From the NCBI GenBank assembly GCA_007994965.1, contig VOPW01000001.1, positions 3,782,001-3,846,000 of the forward strand: a stretch of 64,000 nucleotides of DNA. Reading direction: 5' to 3'. Position numbers and translations under genes: made by a program. The notes beneath the pieces are model-generated. The model searched no databases. It was not told the DNA's origin and saw nothing but the letters and a program-made list of their open reading frames with translations. Positions 49,231 through 63,249 of the stretch are shown in pieces. The stretch comes from Piscinibacter aquaticus. GTDB lineage: Bacteria; Pseudomonadota; Gammaproteobacteria; Burkholderiales; Burkholderiaceae_C. Each line of letters opens with the position of its first letter. Within the stretch, counting starts at the first letter, position 1.

Positions 49231-49683
49231 TCAGGGCTTGGCCAGCGGCTTGCCGATGTAGCTGGTTTCGGCGATTTCCTTGGCGCCCTGCGCGTTGTCG
49301 ACGAGTTCGGGATACACACGACCGACCATCAGCCCGAAGCCAACCGAGGTGCGGACGTAGCGCGTCTGGCCGGCATCAAGCGTCAGGCTGAGCTTCTTCT
49401 CGACTTCGGTCGAGGTGCTGACCTCCACCGTGCCGGGCGGCAGGTCGACGAAGAAGAAGCCGCCGGGCTTGGACTCGCCAGCCACCTTGCCATTGATGAC
49501 CACGTTGGGCTGGATGGCCGCCCCCAGCATGCTGCCGCTGCGGTAGACGTAGAGGCGCCCTTCGCTGGCCTTGAGCGCCGGGATGCTGGATTGCACTTCG
49601 GCATGCTTGGGGCCACTGGCGCACGCGCTCAGCAGGGCGGCGGCGGCAACGATGGCGAGGCGACGGGTGATGGAACGCTTCAT
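49231..49683 (-). CDS. DUF2846-like lipoprotein
   Basis: 150 residues, frame intact. Lipobox IVAAAALLSACASG. The body, EGRLYVYRSGSMLGAAIQPN with VVINGKVAGESKPGGFFFVD and LPPGTVEVSTSTEVEKKLSL, is the beta-rich DUF2846 fold, found in periplasmic or outer-membrane-attached proteins without known function. The start overlaps the stop of the lipoprotein gene upstream (ATGA); the two are probably translated together. 155 bases of GC-rich DNA separate it from ssb. Confidence 0.8.
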   Translation of the reverse strand: MKRSITRRLAIVAAAALLSACASGPKHAEVQSSIPALKASEGRLYVYRSGSMLGAAIQPNVVINGKVAGESKPGGFFFVDLPPGTVEVSTSTEVEKKLSLTLDAGQTRYVRTSVGFGLMVGRVYPELVDNAQGAKEIAETSYIGKPLAKP

Positions 49684-50081
49684 GGCGAGGTCTTCTCCTG
49701 GAGTGGCATGGGCGCCGGCTTCACGAGCGGCGTGAACGCACGCTCCACCGGCAGATAGAAACCGACGATCTGGCCGTCGCGGCAGACGGCATAGGCTTCG
49801 TGCATGTGGGCGCCTTCGACCGTCAGCACGGTCGTCGTGGGCTTGAGCACCAATCCCTGGGCAATGCGGCCGATCGCCAGGAATTCGGTTCCGCGGGCGA
49901 TGCGCCGCGCATAGCGCGACTCCGGAACGGCCTCCGCATCGCTCGTGCTCACGTAGCGCCGGCCCTGCTCGGCAGCCACAGGCGCCAACTCGACGGCTTC
50001 GCGCCGTACCTCGCTGGCGCAACCCGCGCTCACCAGCACAAGCACACAGGCCCAGGCGCTCAGGACAACCGTGGTTCGCAT
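49680..50081 (-). CDS. small lipoprotein of unknown function
   Basis: 133 residues, frame intact. Lipobox LVLVSAGCASEVR. The rest (GRRYVSTSDAEAVPESRYAR, RGTEFLAIGRIAQGLVLKPT, AYAVCRDGQIVGFYLPVERA) is a small beta domain I do not recognise. I chose the ATG that starts the lipoprotein signal (MRTTVVLSAWACVLVLVSAG); the open frame extends further upstream. Pairs with the DUF2846-like gene. Confidence 0.7.
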   Translation of the reverse strand: MRTTVVLSAWACVLVLVSAGCASEVRREAVELAPVAAEQGRRYVSTSDAEAVPESRYARRIARGTEFLAIGRIAQGLVLKPTTTVLTVEGAHMHEAYAVCRDGQIVGFYLPVERAFTPLVKPAPMPLQEKTSP

Positions 50082-50187
50082 CGACTCCCTCCCTCTTCTC
50101 TTTTGAGGCGGAAGTCTAGGCCCGGCCTGTGCCCGATCCGTGTGCCCCGCTCCCGTAACATCGGCGCTCCGTCGCTTCCGCACCACG

Positions 50188-52045
<1,858 letters not shown>

Positions 52046-52055
52046 GCCACCAGCA

Positions 52056-52436
52056 TCAGGGCGTGACGGCCACTGTCAGCAGCGTGCTGCTGGCGCTGTT
52101 GCCGGCTCCATCGCGGGCCTGGGCAAAGACGCTGACCGTCGTGCGCCCGTCGGCCGGCACCAGCACGTTCCACTCGTACGGCGCGCTGCCGTCGCTGCCC
52201 AGTCGCGTGTCGATCGATCCGTCGACGCGGTAGAAGGCCACCTCGTCGATGCCGCTGTCGTCATCCGACGCTGCTGCAACGACGCGCAGCACGCCGCCGG
52301 CGGCCACGCTGGTCTGCGCGGTGGTGATGCTCACCGACGGCGCGCCATCGTCGTAGCCGCCGCCCCAGCCGAGGTAGATGCCGCCGCCGCAGCCGGCGAG
52401 CAGCAGCGCGGCAGCAAGAGGAGCGAAGCGCTTCAT
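52056..52436 (-). CDS. small lipoprotein with Ig-like fold
   Basis: 126 residues, frame intact. Lipobox AALLLAGCGGGIY, then a Gly/Asp-rich stretch and an Ig-like (Big-type) domain: VSITTAQTSVAAGGVLRVVA, DSGIDEVAFYRVDGSIDTRL, TTVSVFAQARDGAGNSASST. Function unknown. The start overlaps the end of the VWA lipoprotein gene (ATGA), so both probably form one operon. Confidence 0.7.
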   Translation of the reverse strand: MKRFAPLAAALLLAGCGGGIYLGWGGGYDDGAPSVSITTAQTSVAAGGVLRVVAAASDDDSGIDEVAFYRVDGSIDTRLGSDGSAPYEWNVLVPADGRTTVSVFAQARDGAGNSASSTLLTVAVTP

Positions 52437-53915
52437 GCCGCCATGCTACCCCCCCGCGGCAGGCGCGCGAGTTCGTCGCCCACCAGCTTGACGATCAGCC
52501 GGTCCAGCGTCTGCACCGAGTAGCCGCGCACGTCGTGCGGGGTCTGCATGCCCGGGCCGCTGCCGGGGTCGTCGGCGTCCTTGTAGGTCAGGAAGACGAA
52601 GCGCCCGGCGGTGTACTGCGCCATCTGGCGGAAGACATATTCGCCGACCGGATCGAGCCCGCTCGCGCCGACGGCGAACAGCTTGATGCCCTTGGCGAGT
52701 GCGGCCTGCATGTCGACGTCGTACTGCGGGCCACCGTAGTCGAGGTGCGGCGGGGCATCGGCCACGAGCACCACCATGCGCGCCGCCTGCTTGCGCCAGC
52801 TGAGGCGATGCACCGTCTCGTGCAGCGCTTCGTTGAGCGCCTCGGGCGTGTCGCCGCCGCCGCCGGCCTGCACGCGGCCGAGCACGCCCTGGAAGGCGCC
52901 GAGGTCGTCGGTGAAGTCGTGCGTGCGGGTCAGAAAGGCATCGCCGCGGTCGCGGTAGGCCACCGTGCCCCAGCAGACATCGGGCTGGCCCGGCAGCCGC
53001 GCGATCTGCTGCGACATCGCCAGCATCGAGGCCTTCAGCTTGGCGATCTCGTCGCCCATCGAGCCGGTGGCATCGACGAGGAAGACGAGGTCCAGCCGCG
53101 GCCGCTGCACGAGGCTGGTCTCGCCCAGGCGCACCTGCAGCGCCGCGCGCTGCTCGCCGCGGACCAGCGTCGTGCGCGCCCAGGCCGAGCCCTTGCGCAC
53201 CGCGATGCCGAGGGCGCGGTCGTTGGGTTGCGCCAGGAGAAAGGCGCGCGGATGCAGCCGGCGCGCCCGGCCGTGTCGGTGCGCGCCCAGGCCACCGGCT
53301 CGTGCTGGCCGGCGCGCTGCACCGCCACCTCGGCGTCGTGCACCGGGCGGCCGGCGGCATCGGTCACTTCGAGCAGGTAGCGCTCGGTCACGTCGCGATC
53401 GCGCACCGGCAGTGCGGCGCTGCGCTGGCGATAGGCGAGGTATTCGCCGAAGTCGGCGTTGTCGTCGACCATGCCGGCGGTCACCACCGGCTGGGGCGGC
53501 GCCAGACGCTGCGGCATCGGCTGCGGCATCGGTGCGGGCAGAGACTGCACCACCGCGGCCGGCGGGGCGGCGGGCGCGATGCCCTTGGCCGATTCGACGC
53601 GGCGATCGGCCAGCGCCTCGCGCGCAACCTCGCTGCGCTCCTCGATCGCGCCGCGGCGTGCGCGGCCTTCGTTCCAGCCGCCACCGCCCGGCACCTCGCG
53701 CGTGGTCGGCGCGCGGCGGCAGTGGCTGGCCGAAGGAGGTTCGAAGCGCGGCAACGTGAAGTCCTGCTCGGGTGGCGCATCGCCGGACCAGGGCGGCGGC
53801 CAGTACCGGAGGCGGCGTTCGCCGTCGGCGCATCGGCCAGCGCACAGGCGGCCAGCAGGGCCAGCGCGGCGGTGGCCGGCGCCAGCGTGGAGAAGAAGAA
53901 TCGCGAGGCTCCCAT
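52433..53915 (-). CDS. von Willebrand factor A domain lipoprotein
   Basis: About 493 codons. Lipobox ALALLAACALADA at residues 18-30; a long proline-rich region (PAAPPAAVVQSLPAPMPQPM); then TERYLLEVTDAAGRPVHDAE, a carboxypeptidase-regulatory-like fold; and a VWA domain with the MIDAS motif DLVFLVDATGSMGDEIAKLK, plus VLVADAPPHLDYGGPQYDVD. Two indels, near 53840 and near 53255. The ATG at 53915 is preferred because AGGAG lies at the right distance; an upstream ATG at 53933 has none. Divergent from the sigma factor gene, suggesting linked function. Confidence 0.8.
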
Positions 53916-53944
53916 CGTGTCGCTCCTGTTCATGAGTGGGCTGA

Positions 53945-54023
53945 GGCTGATACGGACAAGGCGGCCAGACGGGGTGACTACAAATCGAGATCACCCCGCG
54001 CCCGACTCGCGGCCGTATCAGCC
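53945..54023. promoter_or_regulatory. co-centred nested inverted repeats in the VWA / sigma-factor divergent region
   Basis: Outer arms GGCTGATACGG (53945-53955) and CCGTATCAGCC (54013-54023), 11 bases, perfect. Inner arms GGGGTGA (53971-53977) and TCACCCC (53991-53997), 7 bases, perfect. Both pairs share the same centre, 53984. The region separates the VWA start (53915) and the sigma-factor start (54049). Likely a symmetrical regulatory site for both genes, with GGGGTGA reading toward each. Confidence 0.65.
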
Positions 54024-54048
54024 GCGGATGAGGCAGACTCCCGAACCG

Positions 54049-54669
54049 ATGAACGCCAGCCCCGACGACGACACGCTGATGGCCGCCTATGCACGCGGCG
54101 AGGCGGCGGCGTTCGAGCAGCTCTACGAACGGCACCGCCTGGCGCTGTACCGCTTCGTGCGCCGGCTGCTCGGCAGCGCGAATGCGGGGCAGGCCGACGA
54201 GGTGTTCCAAGACACCGGGCTGCGCGTGGTGCAGGCACGCGCGCGCTGGCAACCGCAGGGCGCGAGCTTCCGCACTGGCTGTTCACGCTGGCGCACCACC
54301 GCGCGGTCGACCTGCTGCGCAAGACGGGCCGCGAAGTGGCGATCGATGCGCACGAGGACGACGACGGCGAGCCCTGGCAACCCGAGGCCGAGGCCTGGCA
54401 GCACTGGCCCGCGCCGGCCTCGGCCACGCTCGGTGGCGACGAGCTCGCCTTCTGGCGCCGTGCCGGCGAGAAGCTGCTGGCTTGCCTCGACGAGCTGCCG
54501 CTGGCCCAGCGCAGCGCTTTCCTTCTGCACCACGACGATGGCCGGCACTTGCCGACGTGGCCAACGCCCTCGAGGTCGGCTTCGAGACCGCCAAGACGCG
54601 GCTGCGCTATGCGATGGCAAGCTGCGCGCCTGCATGGGCGCCTACCTCGCGCCGGAGTCTTCGCGATGA
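54049..54669 (+). CDS. ECF-like RNA polymerase sigma factor
   Basis: About 206 residues. Region 2 covers [20 protein letters not shown] and [20 protein letters not shown] with [16 protein letters not shown]; the next segment is [20 protein letters not shown]; region 4 covers [19 protein letters not shown] and [20 protein letters not shown] with [16 protein letters not shown]. Three indels: near 54280, 54548 and 54615. I took the ATG that begins [11 protein letters not shown]; another at 54028 is possible. The stop overlaps the next start (ATGA). With the membrane protein after it, this looks like a sigma/anti-sigma pair. Confidence 0.82.
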   Translation: MNASPDDDTLMAAYARGEAAAFEQLYERHRLALYRFVRRLLGSANAGQADEVFQDTGLRVVQARARWQPQGASFRTGCSRWRTTARSTCCARRAAKWRSMRTRTTTASPGNPRPRPGSTGPRRPRPRSVATSSPSGAVPARSCWLASTSCRWPSAALSFCTTTMAGTCRRGQRPRGRLRDRQDAAALCDGKLRACMGAYLAPESSR

Positions 54670-55715
54670 GCGAGCCACGAGACGAGGGCGACGACCTGCC
54701 GCACGACGCCCGGCTGCGCGAGGCGCTGCGCCACGCGCCCGATGCCGAGGCGGCGCCGCCGCCCAAGCTCAACGAAACCATCCTGCGCATGGGCCGCGCC
54801 GCGGTGGCCCCGCGCGAGGAACGCAAGCCCTCGGGCTTGCCGCAGGGCGCACCGTCGCTGCCTTCGGGCACCGTGGCCGGCGGCGGCATGCTCGCCTCGT
54901 TGTGGGCGTGGCTGGCGCGCCCGCCGGTGGCGGCAGGATTCGCCGTCGTCTTCCTGTCGACCGTGGTCGGCGTGATGTGGCTCGGCCGGCCGATCGAGGA
55001 AGCCATGCCGCCGCGCGAAGAGACGGTGGCCGCCGCGCCGCCGCCCGCCCCGCCGACCGCCGACACGCCCGCCGAACGCCAGCGCGAGGTCGCGCAGATG
55101 CCCGAGGTGGCCAAACGGGCGGCGCCGCCGGCTGCGGCCAACCCGACGCCCAAGCCGGCATCGGCCGCGGCCCCGGCGCCCGCACCCGCCGCCGCGACAC
55201 CTGTCGCGCCGCCCCTGGTGGCCACGGCACCGCCCCCGCCACCGGCCGCCACCCAAGACATGGCCCGCGAAGCCGCCTCCGCCGAACGCCGCGAGGCCGG
55301 CGCGGCACGCATGGCGGCCGCCGTGCCCGCACCGCTGCAGTCCGCGGCGCCGGCGGCCCCGGCCTCGGCGATCGAGACACCCAGCCTGAGCAACCTGCGC
55401 TTCGAGATCCGCCGCAAGGCCGAGGCCTGGAGCTGGCAACGCGACGAGGGTGAGGTCCGCCCGATGAACGATGCGATGCAGGAGTGGATCGCCCAGGCCG
55501 ACCGCACGGCGCGCCCCGCGTGGCAGCACGGCGCGGCCGCCGGCGCCAGCGTGACCACCACCTTGCGATTCACCCGCGACGGCACGCTGCGCGCGGTGCT
55601 GCGCATCGGCCCCACGGGCCTGCAGCTCACGCGCGGCGGCAAGACGGAATCGGTGGAACTCTCGCGTGGCCAGCTCGCCGCGCTGCAGGCCTCGCTCGAC
55701 GCCCTGGGCCCCTGA
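54666..55715 (+). CDS. membrane protein, probable anti-sigma partner
   Basis: 349 residues, frame intact. Cytoplasmic N-terminal part ([40 protein letters not shown]), one transmembrane helix ([20 protein letters not shown], residues about 82-102), a long Pro/Ala periplasmic linker (residues about 115-230) and a folded C-terminal part with [20 protein letters not shown]. Topology and its place as the second gene after the sigma factor are those of anti-sigma factors, but no zinc-binding ZAS motif is visible, so the role is an inference. Confidence 0.65.
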   Translation: MSEPRDEGDDLPHDARLREALRHAPDAEAAPPPKLNETILRMGRAAVAPREERKPSGLPQGAPSLPSGTVAGGGMLASLWAWLARPPVAAGFAVVFLSTVVGVMWLGRPIEEAMPPREETVAAAPPPAPPTADTPAERQREVAQMPEVAKRAAPPAAANPTPKPASAAAPAPAPAAATPVAPPLVATAPPPPPAATQDMAREAASAERREAGAARMAAAVPAPLQSAAPAAPASAIETPSLSNLRFEIRRKAEAWSWQRDEGEVRPMNDAMQEWIAQADRTARPAWQHGAAAGASVTTTLRFTRDGTLRAVLRIGPTGLQLTRGGKTESVELSRGQLAALQASLDALGP

Positions 55716-55767
55716 ACGCCCCGGGGCGCGCTCGCTATCATGGGCGGTTTGCCACGCCGCGCCGTCG

Positions 55768-58668
<2,901 letters not shown>

Positions 58669-58735
58669 GCACCGCGCAGGGTCTTGGCGAGCGTGGCTAG
58701 ACTGCGCCGCATCGATCACGCCCGAGGAGACGGCC

Positions 58736-59337
58736 ATGGCCCTGACGGTGGACTACTACTTCGCCCCCAACTCGCCCTGGACCTACCTCGGCCATGAGCG
58801 CTTCGCGCAGATTGCGAAGGCGGCCGGCGCCAGCATCAACGTGCTGCCGGTCGATCTGGGCGGCAAGGTCTTCCCCGTCTCCGGTGGCCTGCCGCTGGCC
58901 AAGCGCGCGCCGCAGCGCCAGCCTACCGGCTCGTCGAACTGAAGCGCTTCAGCGAGTACCTCGGCGCGCCGATCGTGCTGCAGCCGAAGTTCTTCCCGGT
59001 CAACCCGGACGACGCCGCCAAGCTGATCATCGCGGTCGACATGCATGACGGCAGCGAGGCCGCGATGCGCCTGACCGGCCGCATCCTGCGCGGCGTGTGG
59101 GTGGAGGAGCGCAACATCGCCGATGCACGCGACCTCGCGGCGATGCTGGCCGAGGAAGGCCTGCCGGCGCGGCGCCTGGATGACTCGATGAGCCAGGCCG
59201 TGCACGTGCGCTACGAGCGCGACACGCAGCGCGCCATCGACGCCGGCGTGTTCGGTGCGCCGAGCTACGTGGTCGACGGCGAGATCTTCTGGGGGCAGGA
59301 CCGGCTGGATTTCCTGCAGCGCCGGCTCGCGAAATGA
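58736..59337 (+). CDS. 2-hydroxychromene-2-carboxylate isomerase-like DsbA-fold protein
   Basis: About 200 residues, kappa-class glutathione-transferase / HCCA isomerase family. VDYYFAPNSPWTYLGHERFA carries the conserved S-P-W-x-Y of the active site, ending with GVFGAPSYVVDGEIFWGQDR (cis-Pro strand). HCCA isomerase works in naphthalene breakdown, but relatives have other roles and no aromatic pathway genes are near. One indel near 58918 separates KRAPQRQ from RLVELKRFSEYLGAPIV. Ribosome site GAGGAG. Its stop is followed after 2 bases by repeat copy C. Confidence 0.82.
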
Positions 59338-59339
59338 TT

Positions 59340-59410
59340 CCCCCGTAGCGCCTTCGGCGCTCCCCAGGGGGGCGCCGCCAGCGGACCGGCGAAGCCGGCT
59401 CCGCGGCGGC
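59340..59410 (+). repeat. GC-rich palindromic intergenic repeat, family I, copy C
   Basis: Starts 3 bases after the stop of the HCCA-isomerase-like gene. Nearly identical to copy B (12525-12600) over its whole length and to copy A reversed (7461-7534). Its right end runs up to the start of the amidohydrolase gene, leaving about 14 bases, so it may affect that gene's upstream signals. Confidence 0.78.
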
Positions 59411-59424
59411 TGCTTGGCTGCGTT

Positions 59425-60281
59425 GTGGCCTGCGCTGCATCGATGCTCGTGGCCGCCGGTGCGGCACGTGCGCAGTCCTACACCGGCCCGATCTTCGACG
59501 CGCACCTTCACTACAACGACGAGGCGTGGATGTCGGCGCATCCGGTCGACGATGCGCTCGGCCGCATGCAACGCAGCGGCGTGCGCGCGATCATCGCCAA
59601 CAGCCGGCCGAACGACGGCACCAAGTCGCTGGCCAGCGCACGCGACAAGACGGCCGCCGCCGGCATCACGGTGGTGCCCTTCATCCGCCTCTATCGCAAC
59701 CGCGCCGACTACACCGGCTGGTTCCAGGACGAGAGCATCCACGAGATGGTGCTCAAGGAACTGGCCGCCGGCACCGCGGCCGGGCCGTACCGTGGCCTGG
59801 GCGAGTTCCACCTCTACGACAGCGCGAACGCCAACGGCCCGGTGGCGAAGAAGCTGATGCAGCTCGCGCAGGCGAAGGACCGGCGGTGCTCGCGCACGTG
59901 GACGACAGCGCGATCGATCTGCTGATGGCCCACGCGCCCGGCGCGCGGCTGATCTGGGCCCACACCGGCATCGGTGGAGCGCCCGCGGAGCGCGTGCGTG
60001 CGCTGCTGAAGAAGTACCCGAAGCTGATGGGCGAGCTCTCGTACCGGCCCGGCCTGACCGAATCGGGCGGTGGGCTGAGCCCCGAGTGGAAAGCGCTGCT
60101 GAGCGATCACAGCGACCGCTTCCTGGTCGGCTCCGACACCTGGATCAACGCGCGCTGGGCCGGCTACGAGGGCCTGATGAGCGATGCGCGGCGCTGGCTG
60201 GCCGATCTTCCGGAGACCGCTGCGAAGCGGATCGCCTGGGAGAACGGCGCGCGCCTGTTCGGCCTGCCGCTCGCGCCCTAG
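59425..60281 (+). CDS. exported amidohydrolase-family (TIM-barrel) protein
   Basis: About 285 residues. A signal-like leader [17 protein letters not shown] is followed by [20 protein letters not shown], with the HxH metal motif, and later [32 protein letters not shown] and [20 protein letters not shown] (Asp), the layout of amidohydrolase_2 decarboxylases/hydrolases. Substrate unknown. One indel near 59883 between QLAQAKD and [13 protein letters not shown]. The GTG start at 59425 is a best guess; with the frame unreliable and a repeat immediately upstream, the true start may lie earlier. Confidence 0.72.
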
Positions 60282-60301
60282 TCGCGCAACCCACCCACGA
60301 A

Positions 60302-60324
60302 AAGCCGGCCACGGGGGCCGGCTT
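60302..60324 (-). terminator. rho-independent terminator for the H1/SWIB gene
   Basis: AAGCCGGCC (60302-60310) and GGCCGGCTT (60316-60324) form a perfect 9-pair stem with a 5-base loop. Read on the minus strand the stem is followed by TTTTCG, a short U-tract, so it fits termination of the H1/SWIB gene. On the plus strand it lies 20 bases after the amidohydrolase stop and may serve both convergent genes. Confidence 0.7.
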
Positions 60325-60362
60325 CCAGTCCGCGCAGCCCCGAGGGGCCACGGCGGCGACGC

Positions 60363-60787
60363 TCACTTGAGGTGGGCGTTGACGTACTTGGTCAGCTCGA
60401 ACATCGAGACCTGAGCCTGCTTGGTGACTTCCTTCAGCTTGGCGTCGGCGTTGATCAGCGTGCGCTTGATCTTGTCCTGCAGGCCATGCTTCTTGATGTA
60501 CTCCCAGACCTTCTTCGTCACCTCGGTGCGCGGCAGCGGCTTGTCGCCGATGATCGCTGCCAGGGCGGCACTCGGGGTCATCGGCTTCAGGAACGCCGCG
60601 TTCGGGGTGCGCTTCTTGGCCGGAGCCTTCTTCGCAGCCGCCTTCTTCGCCGGTGCCGCCTTCTTGGCGGGCGCCTTCTGGCCGGGGCCGCCTTCTTGGC
60701 GGGAGCCTTCTTCGCCGGTGCCGCCTTCTTGGCCGGGGCCTTCTTCGCTGCCGCCTTCTTCGCGGGAGCCTTCTTCGCAGTTGCCAT
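60363..60787 (-). CDS. H1-like SWIB-domain DNA-binding protein
   Basis: About 141 residues. The N-terminal half is a Lys/Ala/Pro repeat (MATAKKAPAKKAAAKKAPAK continuing as AAPAKKAPAKKA units), like eukaryotic histone H1 tails; the C-terminal half is a SWIB/MDM2 domain: AAFLKPMTPSAALAAIIGDK, RTEVTKKVWEYIKKHGLQDK, QVSMFELTKYVNAHLK. Probably a nucleoid-associated protein. One indel near 60685 in the repeat half separates the two parts. The upstream gap of about 180 bases is AT-richer than the rest of the window and should contain its promoter. Confidence 0.85.
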
Positions 60788-60989
60788 GTTGATTCTCTCC
60801 ATCAAAGTTCTGTTGATGTGCCCGGGATGGGCGAGGCTCGCGTGGAACCTCATTTCTCCATAGCACCGTGCGGAGCGAATGGTATAGCGTCACTGCTGCA
60901 TTGAGAAGCAGTTTTCACTCGTGCAGCGTTGATCTTGTCGAGGGAAAACGCGCTTTTGTCGCGCTCAAGCGTCACCTGGGGCGCTCTAG

Positions 60990-61019
60990 GGCGCTCCCAG
61001 GGCGTTCCCAGGGAGCGCC
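60990..61019 (-). other. GC-rich hairpin after the TonB receptor gene
   Basis: GGCGCTCCC (60990-60998) and GGGAGCGCC (61011-61019) give a 9-pair stem, 12-base loop, 21 bases beyond the receptor stop on the minus strand. The surrounding DNA is a loose tandem of GGGCGCTC-like units. No U-tract follows, so termination is possible but not shown. Confidence 0.4.
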
Positions 61020-61039
61020 GAGGAGCGCTTCGTGAGGCT

Positions 61040-63241
61040 TCAGAACTTCACGCTGGTGGTCAGCTGCACCGTGCGCGCCTTCCCCGGCACATAGTGGCCA
61101 CGGTAGAGCTGATCGGCGTAGAGCGTGTCGGCGACGTTGGTGACGTTGAGCTTGAGGGCCACGTCGCCCGCCGTGTATTCGGCCATCAGGTCGCCGGTGA
61201 CGAACTTCGGCGCATAGAAGCTGGCAAGGTAGGGGCGCGTGCCACTGCGCGCATTCAGGCCGCCGCCGATGCGCCACTGCGGCGAGAGGCGGTAGGTGGT
61301 CCAGACGGTGCCGGAGTGGCGCGGCGTCATCGCCGGGCGGCTGCCGACGGTCTCGCCGCCGATCAGCGTGCCCTTGTCGACCTTCGCCGACGGGATCCAC
61401 TCGTAGGCGGCGAACAGCTCCCAGGCCGGCGTGATGCGGCCGGCGAAGTCGAGGTCGAGACCCGCCGCGTGGCGCTGGCCGGACAGCACGTAGTTGTCGG
61501 GGCTGACGCTGTCGAGGTCGGTGTTGCGCTCGTTGTACTTGGTGGCGTGGAAGAGCGCGAAGCGCGTCGTGAAGCGCCCCTTGGCCCAGTCGATGCTGCC
61601 GCCGAGCTCGATGTTGCGGCTGGCCTCGGGCGCCGTGTTCGAGCCCTGCGGATCGAACGAATAGGCATCGCCGAAGGTGTTGAAGGACGTCCCGTACGAC
61701 AGGTGGTAGGACTGGTCGTCGGTCGGCTGGAACAGCACCCCGAAGCGCTTGCTCCACAACGAATCGGTGCGGCCGCGCTCGGCGGTCTGCGTGCCCGGCG
61801 GCGTGGTGTTGGTGCCGCCGAGGTTCGCGGTGGCATAGGTGCGGTAGGTGCCTTCGAAGCGGTCCCAGCGCAGGCCGGCGAGCAGCTTCCAGGCCGGTGC
61901 GACTTCGATCATGTCCTGCGCATAGACGCCGATCGCCTTGGCGTCGAAGCTCTGGCTGCGGCGGATCTCGCGCAGCGCCTCGTTGACCGCACCGCCGTCG
62001 TCGGGCGTGCCGATGGTGGTGGTCGGCTTGGTGATCGTCGTGCCGGTGGGCAGCACGGCGGCGTAACGCGTAAAGTCGTCGATCGCCAGGTCGACGCCGG
62101 ACAGCACCGAATGCTTGACGCCCAGCGCCTCGAAGCGGCCGCTGTAGTCGCTTTGCAGGTAGACGCTGTCCATGTCCTGGATCTTGTTCTGCGAGCCGCG
62201 GGTCAGCACGGTGTCCGGGCCGATCGTCGCGGGCGTGACGGCGAGGCCGCCTGGCTGCAAGGCCGCCGCCGCAAAGCGGATCGCGCTGGCGCGCTGGTCG
62301 CGCGCATAGCGAGCCACGCGCACGGTGGTGCGCAGCTCGTTGCGCGCATCGAAGCGGTGCACGTGGCTGGCGGTGCCGGAGCTCGCGCTGCCGGCCATGT
62401 AGTCACTGGCCGCGCCGTAGTAGGCAGCCGGCTCGAAGGCCTCGCTGACTGGCCCTGCAGCCACGGCAGGCCGTAGTGGATGCCGTTCTTGTACTGGCTG
62501 CGGTAGACACCCACGCTGAATTCGTCGCGCGTGCCGATGCCCCAGCGGAAGGTCGGCGCGATGCCGATCCGGTCGATCTGGTTGCCGCCGTTGTCGGCCC
62601 TGGTTGACCATGGCATTGAGGCGCACCGCGGCGTTTTCGCCCGTCTTCAGGTTGAAGTCGCCGGTGGTGCGCAGGTAGCTGCCGTTGCCGAGCGTGGCCG
62701 TGACCTCGTTCTGGTTCAGCAGCAGCGGCTGCTTGCTCACCGGGTTGACCGCGCCGCCGGTGGAGCCGCGGCCGAACAGCATCGAGGCCGAGCCGCGCAG
62801 CACCTCGAGGCGATCCCAGTTGAAGCTGTCGCGCTCGTAGAAGCCCGGGTCGCGCATGCCGTCGAGGAAGATGTCGCCGGTGGCCTGCAGCGAGAAGCCG
62901 CGCAGGCGCACGTCTTCCTCGGCGCCCTCGGCGGCCTGGAAGGTGATGCCGGCGGTGTTGCGCAGCGCATCCTTCATCGTGTCGAGGTTGCGGTCGTCGA
63001 TCAGCCGTTCGGTGACGACCGTGATCGACTGCGGGATGTCGCGCAGCTCCTGCTGGCCCTTGCCGATGCGCGACTCGGTGGCGCGCACGCTGTCCTTGCC
63101 GGTGGCCTCGGCCTGCGCCTTGACCTTGATCGGCGCCAGCGTGGTGTCCTTGCCCTCCTCGGGCGCGGCGTTCTGGGCGTGGGCGCTGCCGAGGGCGAGC
63201 GCGAGGGTGCCGGCCCAGGCCGGCAGGCGGTTCTTCTTCAT
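61040..63241 (-). CDS. TonB-dependent siderophore receptor
   Basis: Outer-membrane beta-barrel receptor for ferric siderophores, 733 residues, of the Fiu/catecholate type. Signal peptide MKKNRLPAWAGTLALALGSA; plug domain RDIPQSITVVTERLIDDRNL with LKDALRNTAGITF-like MKDALRNTAGITFQAAEGAE, VRLRGFSLQATGDIFLDGMR, RLEVLRGSASMLFGRGSTGG; and the C-terminal TVQLTTSVKF ending in the aromatic Phe of the last strand. The open frame is continuous, but residues from about 62600 to 62445 are in the wrong frame; the correct reading there is RWGIGTRDEFSVGVYRSQYK, so two indels cancel. exbD and exbB lie upstream. Confidence 0.9.
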   Translation of the reverse strand: MKKNRLPAWAGTLALALGSAHAQNAAPEEGKDTTLAPIKVKAQAEATGKDSVRATESRIGKGQQELRDIPQSITVVTERLIDDRNLDTMKDALRNTAGITFQAAEGAEEDVRLRGFSLQATGDIFLDGMRDPGFYERDSFNWDRLEVLRGSASMLFGRGSTGGAVNPVSKQPLLLNQNEVTATLGNGSYLRTTGDFNLKTGENAAVRLNAMVNQGRQRRQPDRPDRHRADLPLGHRHARRIQRGCLPQPVQERHPLRPAVAAGPVSEAFEPAAYYGAASDYMAGSASSGTASHVHRFDARNELRTTVRVARYARDQRASAIRFAAAALQPGGLAVTPATIGPDTVLTRGSQNKIQDMDSVYLQSDYSGRFEALGVKHSVLSGVDLAIDDFTRYAAVLPTGTTITKPTTTIGTPDDGGAVNEALREIRRSQSFDAKAIGVYAQDMIEVAPAWKLLAGLRWDRFEGTYRTYATANLGGTNTTPPGTQTAERGRTDSLWSKRFGVLFQPTDDQSYHLSYGTSFNTFGDAYSFDPQGSNTAPEASRNIELGGSIDWAKGRFTTRFALFHATKYNERNTDLDSVSPDNYVLSGQRHAAGLDLDFAGRITPAWELFAAYEWIPSAKVDKGTLIGGETVGSRPAMTPRHSGTVWTTYRLSPQWRIGGGLNARSGTRPYLASFYAPKFVTGDLMAEYTAGDVALKLNVTNVADTLYADQLYRGHYVPGKARTVQLTTSVKF

Positions 63242-63249
63242 GGTCCTCC

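Noticed and set aside
60990-61019. Classical rho-independent terminator after the TonB receptor
   Set aside because: The stem is good but no U-tract follows on the minus strand, so only a hairpin is reported.
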